Origin: a bacterium
GTDB lineage: Bacteria; CLD3; SB21
DNA length: 33,628 nucleotides
Direction: 5' to 3'
NCBI GenBank assembly: GCA_019695335.1
Contig: JAIBAF010000039.1
Span: 1-33,628, forward strand
Part shown: one piece after another, positions 25,132-31,339 of the stretch
Layout: each line of letters begins with the position of its first letter
Position numbering within the stretch: position 1 is the first letter of the stretch
Made by a program: the position numbers and the translations under genes
The notes under the pieces: generated by a model
Databases searched by the model: none
Told to the model about the DNA's origin: nothing
Seen by the model: the letters and a program-made list of their open reading frames with translations, nothing else

Positions 25132-25620
25132 TTACCAATTTGATATAAGTTTATTCACGACGTTTTGAGTAATCATTTTGATTGCATCTTCGATCCCGGC
25201 GTTGCGATTTTGCGTACCGCTCAATGAATATCGGCCCCAGCCTGAAATCGATTCCTCCCATACCGGCTTTTTGTCTTTCACATTTTCAAAACGAATAGTC
25301 GTATAAATCGTAATTTTATAATCCTTCGTGGAGAAATTATTGCCGCTGCCTTCATATACAAACGGCACATCGTCCAATTTTGTAATTTTTCCAACCAACA
25401 ATGCATCCGCCGTCCGGCGATCCGTTACTTTCAGATTATTGTCTTCAATGATCGCATTGGTAATATCGTTGGTCACCTTCTCACGAATGCCAGGTTCGGA
25501 AGTCAGATTGTCAAACACCGGAATTGCGACATTTTTTAAACTGCCAACATTGGCTCCGGAAAACGAATACGAGCAAGCGCTCAGACTGATCATCCAAAAA
25601 AATTTAACAAACGCTTTCAT
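25132..25620 (-). CDS. lptE: LptE-family LPS-assembly lipoprotein
   Basis: Outer-membrane lipoprotein that plugs LptD and helps insert lipopolysaccharide. The 162-residue product has a short lipoprotein signal peptide ending in the lipobox L-S-A-C, with Cys16 as the lipidation site. The mature part has the LptE/secretin-like pattern: NVAIPVFDNLTSEPGIREKVTNDI, then RTADALLVGKI and a C-terminal helix. Its ATG overlaps the TGA of the upstream sigma-54 activator (ATGA), so the two are translationally coupled. This also shows the organism has an LPS-type outer membrane. Confidence 0.85.
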   Translation of the reverse strand: MKAFVKFFWMISLSACSYSFSGANVGSLKNVAIPVFDNLTSEPGIREKVTNDITNAIIEDNNLKVTDRRTADALLVGKITKLDDVPFVYEGSGNNFSTKDYKITIYTTIRFENVKDKKPVWEESISGWGRYSLSGTQNRNAGIEDAIKMITQNVVNKLISNW

Positions 25621-26891
25621 AGATCCAGTGCATATTGCTTGATCTTGCGGTATAACGTACGTTCTGACAATCCGAGCGATTTGGCCGCCAGGCTGCGCTT
25701 GCCGTCATATTTTCTAAGCGCTTTGATGATCAGGTCTTTTTCCGCTTCATCCACCGTCATCGTTTCACGGTCGGTCAACATGTCGTCCACATTGTAGACT
25801 TCCGTTTCAACCACTTTATGTGGCTGAAGTTTTTTCTCAAAACCGGCGCCGGCCACTTGCGCATGCATACCGTCGTTAATACCGAATTTTGACGCCAGAA
25901 AATGCTTGATGTCCGTTACATCTTGCTTGAGTGACAATAGCGTTCGATACAAAAGCTCCCGTTCCGCTTGTTCCGGTGTCAGATGCGTCGGAACTGGCAA
26001 ATGGATATTTTCGTCATTATCCCAGTCATCGACATCTTTAAAATTTTTCAAATTCCGCATAACGTCGTCGGCCGTAACACGTTCTCCGCGTTTGAGCGTC
26101 AGAAGGCTTTCGACAAGATTGCGCAATTCGCGTACGTTACCCGGCCATCGGTAATCCACCAACGCGTCAATCGCATCCGGTGTAAAGCCTTTGAAAGAAC
26201 CGTGGCTTTGTTCACTAAATTCCTGTACGAACGTCTCGATCAAAATCGGAATATCGTCTTTGCGCGTACGAAGCGGCGGCAATTCCAACGTAATGGCTTT
26301 CAACCGGTAATAAAGATCCTTCCGGAATTCACCACGGCGGACCATTTGTTCAAGATTCTTGTTGGTCGCAGCGATGACGCGTACATCGGATTTTTTGGTC
26401 GTCGATCCGCCCACTTTCAGAAATTCGCCGGTTTCAAGCACACGCAACAATTTGACTTGTGTTGCCAGCGGCATGTCGCCGATTTCGTCGAGAAAGATCG
26501 TTCCACCATTGGCCGTTTCGAAATAACCTTTGCGTTCAGAAACCGCGCCGGTAAACGCGCCGCGCTCATGTCCAAAAAGTTCGCTCTCCAAAATTCCTTC
26601 GGCAATGGCGCCGCTATTAACAATAACTAACGAGCGGTGACTGCGCGGACTGAGTTTGTGTATCGCTTTCGCGACAACGTCTTTACCGGTTCCGCTTTCA
26701 CCTACAATAAGTACGGCTACTTCGGACGGCGCTATTTTCACAATATCGTGAAGAATAGTTCGTATGACGGACGAACGTCCGATCAGTCCGAACGACGACG
26801 CCAACGTATCTAAGTTTTGTTCATCCGGCCGGTCTTCGCTCGCAAGCAGAAATTGCTTACCGTTGCCGGCATGCTGTTTATCTTCAGACAT
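25617..26891 (-). CDS. Sigma-54-dependent transcriptional activator without a receiver domain
   Basis: Bacterial enhancer-binding protein that remodels sigma-54 RNA polymerase. The 424-residue protein has a short N-terminus of about 35 residues with no REC, PAS or GAF domain. An AAA+ domain follows: Walker A GESGTGKD (64-71), GAFTGA loop (111-116), Walker B TIFLDEIGD (131-139) and the arginine-finger region. A Fis-type helix-turn-helix lies near 380-424 (KRSLAAKSLGLSERTLYRKI). Lacking a sensory domain, it must be controlled by abundance or by a partner, as in PspF-type activators. It starts 5 bases after gmk and overlaps lptE by four bases. Target promoters are unknown; I saw no convincing -24/-12 element nearby. 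Confidence 0.92.
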   Translation of the reverse strand: MSEDKQHAGNGKQFLLASEDRPDEQNLDTLASSFGLIGRSSVIRTILHDIVKIAPSEVAVLIVGESGTGKDVVAKAIHKLSPRSHRSLVIVNSGAIAEGILESELFGHERGAFTGAVSERKGYFETANGGTIFLDEIGDMPLATQVKLLRVLETGEFLKVGGSTTKKSDVRVIAATNKNLEQMVRRGEFRKDLYYRLKAITLELPPLRTRKDDIPILIETFVQEFSEQSHGSFKGFTPDAIDALVDYRWPGNVRELRNLVESLLTLKRGERVTADDVMRNLKNFKDVDDWDNDENIHLPVPTHLTPEQAERELLYRTLLSLKQDVTDIKHFLASKFGINDGMHAQVAGAGFEKKLQPHKVVETEVYNVDDMLTDRETMTVDEAEKDLIIKALRKYDGKRSLAAKSLGLSERTLYRKIKQYALDL

Positions 26892-26896
26892 GGTAA

Positions 26897-27466
26897 TTAT
26901 TTTCGAATAATCTCCAATATTTCGTTCGCTGCACGTTCGATAGTATCATTGATAATCGTATGATCGAAATCGCCTGCTTTTTGCATTTCTTCTTCCACAC
27001 GTGCAAGACGAATTTTCATACTTTCTTCCGTTTCCGTGCCACGAGCCATAAGACGTTTTTTCAATTCGTCCATCGATGGCGGTTTGATAAAAATCAAAAC
27101 CGATTGATCGGGATATTGTTTTTTAACACTCAAAGCGCCGTTCACATCGAGATCAAGAATAACGTTACAACCCATACGCAGATCGGGTTCGACCGCCATT
27201 CGTAGCGTCCCGTAAAAATTGCCGAAATGGTGATTGTATTCGATAAAATCGTTTGCATCAATATGGGCTTTAAATTCTTCTTCAGTAATAAAATAATAAT
27301 CTTTGCCGTCGCGCTCACCATCCCGTTGCTTACGCGTCGTAGCGGATACGGAAAAAACGGTCGTCGGATCTTTTTTAATCAATTCATTTTTAAGCGCCGT
27401 TTTACCGGCTCCCGAAGGAGCACTGAAGACAATAAGTTTACCTTGCGACGATTTTAACGTAGTCAT
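26897..27466 (-). CDS. gmk: Guanylate kinase
   Basis: Cytoplasmic nucleotide kinase converting GMP to GDP with ATP. The 189-residue protein has the P-loop SAPSGAGKT (15-23), the GMP-binding stretch SVSATTRKQRDGE, YNHHFGNFYGT and the lid region with RLMARGTE. It is the first gene of the long minus-strand cluster. A sigma-70-like promoter (27538-27510) and a perfect palindrome next to the start codon lie upstream; no ribosome binding site is evident there. In many bacteria gmk directly precedes rpoZ; here eight genes intervene. Confidence 0.95.
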   Translation of the reverse strand: MTTLKSSQGKLIVFSAPSGAGKTALKNELIKKDPTTVFSVSATTRKQRDGERDGKDYYFITEEEFKAHIDANDFIEYNHHFGNFYGTLRMAVEPDLRMGCNVILDLDVNGALSVKKQYPDQSVLIFIKPPSMDELKKRLMARGTETEESMKIRLARVEEEMQKAGDFDHTIINDTIERAANEILEIIRK

Positions 27467-27468
27467 AA

Positions 27469-27483
27469 TTTGTCACTGACAAA
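27469..27483 (-). promoter_or_regulatory. Perfect palindrome TTTGTCA-C-TGACAAA touching the gmk start codon
   Basis: Two 7-base arms flank a single central base, ending 2 bases before the gmk ATG. A one-base loop cannot form an RNA hairpin efficiently, so this looks like a protein-binding site on DNA. It occupies the position where a ribosome binding site would be and lies about 20 bases downstream of the predicted transcription start. The half-site TGTCA also occurs in the operators at 29611-30520, with a different arrangement. Confidence 0.45.
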
Positions 27484-27509
27484 ATTACATTTTTGACGCT
27501 TTAAGAAAG

Positions 27510-27538
27510 AATATAGGAGATAAATCATTATGTATCAA
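27510..27538 (-). promoter_or_regulatory. Candidate sigma-70 promoter of the gmk cluster
   Basis: On the minus strand TTGATA (27538-27533) and TATATT (27515-27510) are separated by exactly 17 bases. The boxes lie 44 bases before the gmk start codon, in the only sizeable gap (205 bases) upstream of the fourteen-gene run. The rest of the gap (27539-27671) holds no recognisable gene. Confidence 0.55.
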
Positions 27539-27671
27539 GAACTTTTTGAGGTTTTGGGATGAGGAATACGAAGATAAATATTTACAAATAATGAGGTAAG
27601 ACTTCAAAAAATTGGGGTGATGCCTCGAATCGCATATATCAGCAATCGTTCATGTTCAACTGGCTGTAGAC

Positions 27672-28751
27672 TCATCTACGAAGCATAAAAGCTTTCTCAC
27701 TAAATTTTTGACCATTGACCAAAATCGTAATGGTGTGCATACCAGGATAATGCTTTCGGGTGGTAAGATCGCGGAAGGAATGTTTTTTATGAAAGGTCGT
27801 AACGGAATTGCCTGAAAATTCACGTTCAGCAATCATGAAAACTTTTTTAGTATGCTTGCCGCGGGATTTCATAAAACTGATTGTGTACTCCACACGCAGT
27901 TTAACAGATTTTTTTGTCAACAATTGAAATGAAAAAATACCATATTTACCGATTCGCAGTGATTTCGGTTTCCATTGAAAAGAACTTAAGCTCACCCCGT
28001 TGGTAGAGTCAAATCCGAAAAACTTCAACGTGCTTTCGTCACTGCGTTTCAGCAAAGTTCGGCAAGCATGCCTGACGATCCAATCGGTTTCAGGTTTTTT
28101 GCCATACCATTTTTTGGCTACTTCTAAAACCAGTGCAGGATGATCTTTGGCGATATCGTTCAGGTTATTCGCCACGCTTCGGCGCACATATTCCGACGGA
28201 TCGGCTTTTAGCTGTTCGATTACCGGCAAAATCGGTATGGGATTTTTTTTGAATTCCGGCAACGCCATTGCCCACGGAAGCCGTGGACGGCACCCTTCAC
28301 TGGCTAATCGTCGTACATGGTGGTTTTCATGGTGCGCCCATGTTTCCATCGTACGCATAATACGATCGCCATAACGAAGAATAAATGGCCTTATCGCAAA
28401 TTCCGAACTTGAAAATTGAGTGAAATATTCAAGTGCAGGAACCGATGTTTCCGGATCGTCCAGACCAGCCACCTCCACATAATCCGGAAAGAACATGGCA
28501 TGAAATCCATTAAACTGAGGCGCAATTTTTTTAAGGATCGCCAGCGCTCGCTGGTAATTTTCAGGTAAATGACACTGCAGTGCCAGCGTTATATGCCGCA
28601 ATCGCGATTTCAATTCGAGCTCACTCCATGCGTCATCAAAAATATTTTGAATGAATAACTTACGGTCGAATGCCGGATAAATTTTTTTAATACACTCAGC
28701 GAGCTTATTTATATAGGTACGGTTGTATATGTTTTTTAATTGATCCGGCAT
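27672..28751 (-). CDS. alkC: AlkC-type DNA alkylation repair glycosylase with C-terminal Ig-like domain
   Basis: HEAT-like-repeat DNA glycosylase that removes cationic alkylated bases such as 3-methyladenine without base flipping. From the ATG at 28751 it has 359 residues. The N-terminal helical-repeat part runs to about residue 250 and includes FHAMFFPDYVEV and HHVRRLASEGCRPRLPWA, which are strongly family-like. Residues about 260-359 form a beta-rich region (KHSFRDLTTRKHYPGMH) that matches the Ig-like domain of AlkC, absent from AlkD. An alternative TTG at 28772, placed only 3 bases after GGGAGGG, would add seven residues. The ATG start gives the usual family N-terminus (MPDQLKNIYN). It is the last gene of the accessory block; its stop overlaps a small 5-base hairpin. 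Confidence 0.87.
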   Translation of the reverse strand: MPDQLKNIYNRTYINKLAECIKKIYPAFDRKLFIQNIFDDAWSELELKSRLRHITLALQCHLPENYQRALAILKKIAPQFNGFHAMFFPDYVEVAGLDDPETSVPALEYFTQFSSSEFAIRPFILRYGDRIMRTMETWAHHENHHVRRLASEGCRPRLPWAMALPEFKKNPIPILPVIEQLKADPSEYVRRSVANNLNDIAKDHPALVLEVAKKWYGKKPETDWIVRHACRTLLKRSDESTLKFFGFDSTNGVSLSSFQWKPKSLRIGKYGIFSFQLLTKKSVKLRVEYTISFMKSRGKHTKKVFMIAEREFSGNSVTTFHKKHSFRDLTTRKHYPGMHTITILVNGQKFSEKAFMLRR

Positions 28752-28802
28752 GATGGCATTTTTTAAATTCAAAACCCTCCCGGGTTCGAGTGATTACGAT
28801 AG

Positions 28803-29180
28803 TTATTTGTACGAATGCAAACCGACGGTATTGCCTTCCGGGTCTGAGATCAGTGCAATAAATCCGTTAGGCGGGATGGCCATACGAGGCATGACTATTT
28901 TTCCGCCCGCCTTTTCTGCACGAGCGATAAAACCATCCAGGTCGCCTTCGGCGTTTAAATAGGCAACCGTTCCATTGGACGAAGCTTTCATATTCGGGGA
29001 ACAAACAATCGACCCTCCAACTCCGCCGTTATCTTTATCGAAAGGAAAAATTCCAATTTTCATTCCGCCGACATCTTCGGTTTCTACTATTGACGTACCT
29101 AAAATCGTTTCGTAGAATTTTTTCGCGTGTTCGAAATCTTCAACATAAATTTCAAACCAGTTTACAGCGTTCTTTTTCAT
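28803..29180 (-). CDS. VOC (glyoxalase/bleomycin-resistance fold) family protein
   Basis: Small cytoplasmic protein of the vicinal oxygen chelate superfamily; the substrate is unknown. From the ATG at 29180 it has 125 residues with the paired beta-alpha-beta-beta-beta modules: NWFEIYVEDFEHAKKFYETI at the start and FIALISDPEGNTVGLHS at the end. The classical first-module metal His is replaced in the NWFEIYV strand, whereas the C-terminal Glu/His region is kept, so metal binding is uncertain. AGGAG sits 6 bases before this ATG; an in-frame start 18 bases upstream is less likely. It starts 19 bases after the lipoprotein gene and is probably co-transcribed with it. Confidence 0.82.
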   Translation of the reverse strand: MKKNAVNWFEIYVEDFEHAKKFYETILGTSIVETEDVGGMKIGIFPFDKDNGGVGGSIVCSPNMKASSNGTVAYLNAEGDLDGFIARAEKAGGKIVMPRMAIPPNGFIALISDPEGNTVGLHSYK

Positions 29181-29199
29181 GCTTTCTCCTTTTTGCATT

Positions 29200-29556
29200 T
29201 TAATAATTCTTCAAATGTCCGAAATAAATATCGCTTTCGATTGCATTCATCAATCGTGTACACGAATCTGTTTTGTGGAAATCATCAAAGGCCTTTTGTG
29301 CGTGTTCTTTCGATCTCCATCTGAGGATATCAACAAACACCCTTGAGGTATCGTCGGTGCGCAACGATTGCATTGAAATAAATCCGTCATATCGCCGAAG
29401 TTGTTCACGAATTTCCTTCATCAATTCAGGCATTTGACCGACATTTTCAGTTTTTACGCGTGTGACGGCCACTTCAATGACTTCTTCACTGATGGTTTCC
29501 GTCGGACGGCAGCTTATCATTCCAATAAAAAACAACAAACTCAAAAAACGTTTCAT
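29200..29556 (-). CDS. Lipoprotein with an ABM/stress-responsive dimeric alpha-beta barrel domain
   Basis: The 118-residue product starts with a short hydrophobic signal (MKRFLSLLFFIGMIS) followed by Cys16, a plausible lipobox (M-I-S-C, slightly off the Leu consensus). The remaining roughly 90 residues form a ferredoxin-like alpha-beta unit (VAVTRVKTENVGQMPELMKE, then VFVDILRWRSKEHAQKAFDDF) typical of antibiotic biosynthesis monooxygenase-like domains, which normally dimerise. Such domains are usually cytoplasmic, so an exported lipid-anchored form is unusual. GGGAG precedes the ATG. A TGACA-N6-TGTCA palindrome lies 62 bases upstream. Its function is unknown. Confidence 0.72.
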   Translation of the reverse strand: MKRFLSLLFFIGMISCRPTETISEEVIEVAVTRVKTENVGQMPELMKEIREQLRRYDGFISMQSLRTDDTSRVFVDILRWRSKEHAQKAFDDFHKTDSCTRLMNAIESDIYFGHLKNY

Positions 29557-29610
29557 GAAGACTCCCTAGTTGGTTATACATTATGTTCTATATAAGATAA
29601 TCAATGGAAG

Positions 29611-29626
29611 TGACATCCTTATGTCA
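29611..29626. promoter_or_regulatory. Palindrome TGACA-N6-TGTCA upstream of the lipoprotein gene (site A)
   Basis: Perfect 5-base inverted repeat with spacer TCCTTA, embedded in TGGAAGTGACA...TGTCAG (29605-29627). It shares the 11-base left part and 6-base right part with site B, while the spacer differs. It overlaps the last codon and stop of the TfoX-domain gene. Confidence 0.55.
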
Positions 29627-29887
29627 GGAACGTAACGACCGCTGAACTTCTTTTTTCAATTTGGCTTTCACTTCCTGTGAAAGCTCAAGCCAGTTGATAT
29701 TCCGGATAATTGCTTCGATCCCATACAATGCGTTGAGTGTAACATTGTTGCCAAAGCGCTCTTTCAAACGCAGATAGATCTCTACCGAACCGAGAGACTC
29801 GATATCCTCACGGGTATGTACGCCAATTGTGTGCAACCTTCCGGCTGTCACAGGACCAATCAGTTTAATCAATGGATCGGGATTCAT
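29624..29887 (-). CDS. Stand-alone TfoX C-terminal domain protein
   Basis: The 87-residue protein corresponds only to the C-terminal domain of TfoX/Sxy competence regulators: LIKLIGPVTAGRLHTIGVHTREDIESLGSVEIYLRLKERF, then LNALYGIEAIIRNINWLELS. The fold is a helix-hairpin-helix-like bundle. The N-terminal TfoX domain is absent, and nothing in the upstream gap encodes it. Free-standing TfoX_C proteins are common and their role is unclear, so I do not infer competence control. The start codon lies inside a 6-base inverted repeat and overlaps the stop of a five-codon upstream frame. There is no clear ribosome binding site. A TGACA-N6-TGTCA palindrome is 40 bases upstream. Confidence 0.85.
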   Translation of the reverse strand: MNPDPLIKLIGPVTAGRLHTIGVHTREDIESLGSVEIYLRLKERFGNNVTLNALYGIEAIIRNINWLELSQEVKAKLKKEVQRSLRS

Positions 29888-29901
29888 GACTTTTTAGTCA
29901 T
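29886..29901 (-). other. Hairpin and mini-frame covering the TfoX-domain start codon
   Basis: The arms ATGACT and AGTCAT pair around a 4-base loop on the transcript and bury the start codon. The same bases contain a five-codon frame (Met-Thr-Lys-Lys-Ser) whose TGA overlaps the TfoX-domain ATG. Either could couple or restrain translation. The arms are short, so chance is possible. Confidence 0.3.
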
Positions 29902-29919
29902 CAATATAACGGCTGGAAG

Positions 29920-29935
29920 TGACAACGTTGTGTCA
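29920..29935. promoter_or_regulatory. Palindrome TGACA-N6-TGTCA upstream of the TfoX-domain gene (site B)
   Basis: Perfect 5-base inverted repeat with spacer ACGTTG, inside TGGAAGTGACA...TGTCAG (29914-29936). The flanks are identical to site A. The centre is 40 bases before the start codon, a position where a repressor or activator could act on the promoter. Confidence 0.55.
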
Positions 29936-29971
29936 GCAGAAAAAATAGGAAGGGGTAACTGGCAGATAAAA

Positions 29972-29994
29972 CAAAAGGCGCTTAAGAAGCGCCT
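29972..29994 (-). terminator. Intrinsic terminator overlapping the 3' end of the ankyrin gene
   Basis: An 8-base perfect stem (AGGCGCTT / AAGCGCCT, 29976-29983 and 29987-29994) with a 3-base loop is followed on the minus strand by TTTTGTTTT. The last codons and the TAA stop of the ankyrin gene lie inside the hairpin, so the terminator is partly coding. Confidence 0.85.
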
Positions 29995-30470
29995 AATGAT
30001 TGAAGATATTCCAAAACCGGTAACGCTTCGTCCCCGCCTTTTTTGGCGTGATGAATCAGCGAAAGACCATGCGGACCTTTGGCGTTGATCGTCTCCGGAA
30101 ATATGGTCAACATGGTTTTGACCAACTCCAGCTTACCCAACATTACGGCGGAAAAGATATCATACCGGGCGCCGGCCTTGATCAGGTATTCGGCAATATC
30201 GCGGCTGCCTACGTGCGAAGCGCCGCCTAATGCAGTTTCGTAATCACCGCTTCCCCAATCCCATGTCGCGTTCAATAAAGCCGGCAAATCGTTCAGCATT
30301 TCCTTGGTTTTATCAAAATTACCATGACCGACCGTAACAAATTCTTTTACTAATTCCGGTTTGATTTGGGGGCCTTTGTCCTTTTTTTGAAACACGGAAA
30401 AATCAGGCACAATCAAACCTGCGGCCGAAATCATGGACATTTTAAGAAATTTCTGACGCGATACTTTCAT
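29982..30470 (-). CDS. Ankyrin-repeat protein with a Tat-like but RR-less export signal
   Basis: From the ATG at 30470 the protein has 162 residues. The N-terminus VSRQKFLKMSMISAAGL has the layout of a twin-arginine signal (S-R-R-x-F-L-K plus hydrophobic segment), but the second Arg is Gln. The mature part contains two to three ankyrin-type repeats (ETALGGASHVGSRDIAEYLI, FSAVMLGKLELVKTML, GLSLIHHAKKGGDEALPVL), which would bind a protein partner. AAGGAG lies 7 bases before this ATG; a longer frame to 30521 is unsupported. The gene has a near-palindromic TGACA-N6-TGTCA relative upstream and its own terminator downstream, so it is transcribed alone. The partner and role are unknown. Confidence 0.8.
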   Translation of the reverse strand: MKVSRQKFLKMSMISAAGLIVPDFSVFQKKDKGPQIKPELVKEFVTVGHGNFDKTKEMLNDLPALLNATWDWGSGDYETALGGASHVGSRDIAEYLIKAGARYDIFSAVMLGKLELVKTMLTIFPETINAKGPHGLSLIHHAKKGGDEALPVLEYLQSLGAS

Positions 30471-30504
30471 AACCACGCTCCTTTTTTTCGTCAAATTAAC
30501 GTGA

Positions 30505-30520
30505 TTACAGACCAATGTCA
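30505..30520. promoter_or_regulatory. Imperfect palindrome TTACA-N6-TGTCA upstream of the ankyrin gene (site C)
   Basis: Same spacing as sites A and B with one mismatch in the left arm (TTACA instead of TGACA) and spacer GACCAA. The TGGAAG flank is not conserved. The centre is 42 bases before the ankyrin start codon, nearly the same distance as site B from its gene. Confidence 0.35.
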
Positions 30521-30577
30521 TCGCGTTTTATGCGAAGCGTTCAATAAAATAGGCAAGATGTGATATAATAGGGACGA

Positions 30578-31339
30578 TCAGAGTTCACCGAAAATGCGTT
30601 TCGCCCGATCCTTATAACTGCGACTGAGTTTGAGTCGGGCTCCATTCGAGAGAAAAATGAAATATTCACCGTTAAAATGCGGTTTCAATTCTTTGATTCG
30701 CTCAATATTGACAATCGTAGAACGGTGAATACGTACAAATTTGGATGTATCGAGCTGTTCTTCCAGTCTTGTAAGCGTCTGATGCAAAAGATGTTTCTGT
30801 CGGCCGCAATGCAACGTAACGTAGCTGCCTGAGGCCTCGACCCAGTCGATCTCATCGGTTTTGACAAAATAAATCCGTCCGGATTCTTTGATCACAAGAC
30901 GTTCCAAAGCAGCCGGATGTTTATCCGTTGTTTGCAACAGCGATTCGAGTTTTTGTTCGATCACAGATGATTGTTGCCTAACCTGCTTTCGTACACGCTC
31001 GAGCGTGTCACGAAAACGCGACGGATCGAAAGGCTTTAACAAATAATCGAGCGCATGCGCTTCGAATGCACGCAGCGCATATTGGTCGAACGCAGTAACA
31101 AATACAGTAACCGGCATACGCGATACGCCCACCGTTTGAATGACTCCAAATCCGTCAAGATCGGGCATACGAATATCGAGGAACAAAACATCCGGTTTTT
31201 TTTCAAGGATAGCCGTGACTGTTTCAAAACCGTTGGAACATTCGGCAACAATGTCGACATCGGGTTCAGCCTGCAGAAGCAACCGAAGTACGTCCAGAGC
31301 CAGCGGCTCATCATCCGATAGGATCGTTCGAAGTTTCAT
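30578..31339 (-). CDS. LytTR-family response regulator
   Basis: DNA-binding response regulator of the LytR/AlgR type. From the ATG at 31339 it has 253 residues. The REC domain has acidic residues in SDDEP (8-12), phospho-Asp55 in VLFLDIRMPD and Lys102 in LLKPF. A linker and a LytTR domain (about 150-250) follow, with the family pattern (KFVRIHRSTIVNIERIKEL, then LSNGARLKLSRSYKD). The start codon lies 29 bases inside the end of the upstream kinase gene, so the two are translationally coupled and form a cognate pair. No ribosome binding site is seen, which fits coupling. The targets are unknown. Confidence 0.93.
   Translation of the reverse strand: MKLRTILSDDEPLALDVLRLLLQAEPDVDIVAECSNGFETVTAILEKKPDVLFLDIRMPDLDGFGVIQTVGVSRMPVTVFVTAFDQYALRAFEAHALDYLLKPFDPSRFRDTLERVRKQVRQQSSVIEQKLESLLQTTDKHPAALERLVIKESGRIYFVKTDEIDWVEASGSYVTLHCGRQKHLLHQTLTRLEEQLDTSKFVRIHRSTIVNIERIKELKPHFNGEYFIFLSNGARLKLSRSYKDRAKRIFGEL

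Noticed and set aside
27514-27562. Plus-strand mini-frame MYQELFEVLG with an AGGAGA box in front, at first sight a leader peptide or gene remnant
   Set aside because: It has only ten codons, and its box and start codon coincide with the spacer and -35 region of the minus-strand gmk promoter. Nothing downstream continues the similarity.
30530-30577. Plus-strand TGTGATATAATAGGG resembling an extended -10 promoter
   Set aside because: No plus-strand gene follows and no matching -35 is present; it lies just past the stop of the LytTR regulator.
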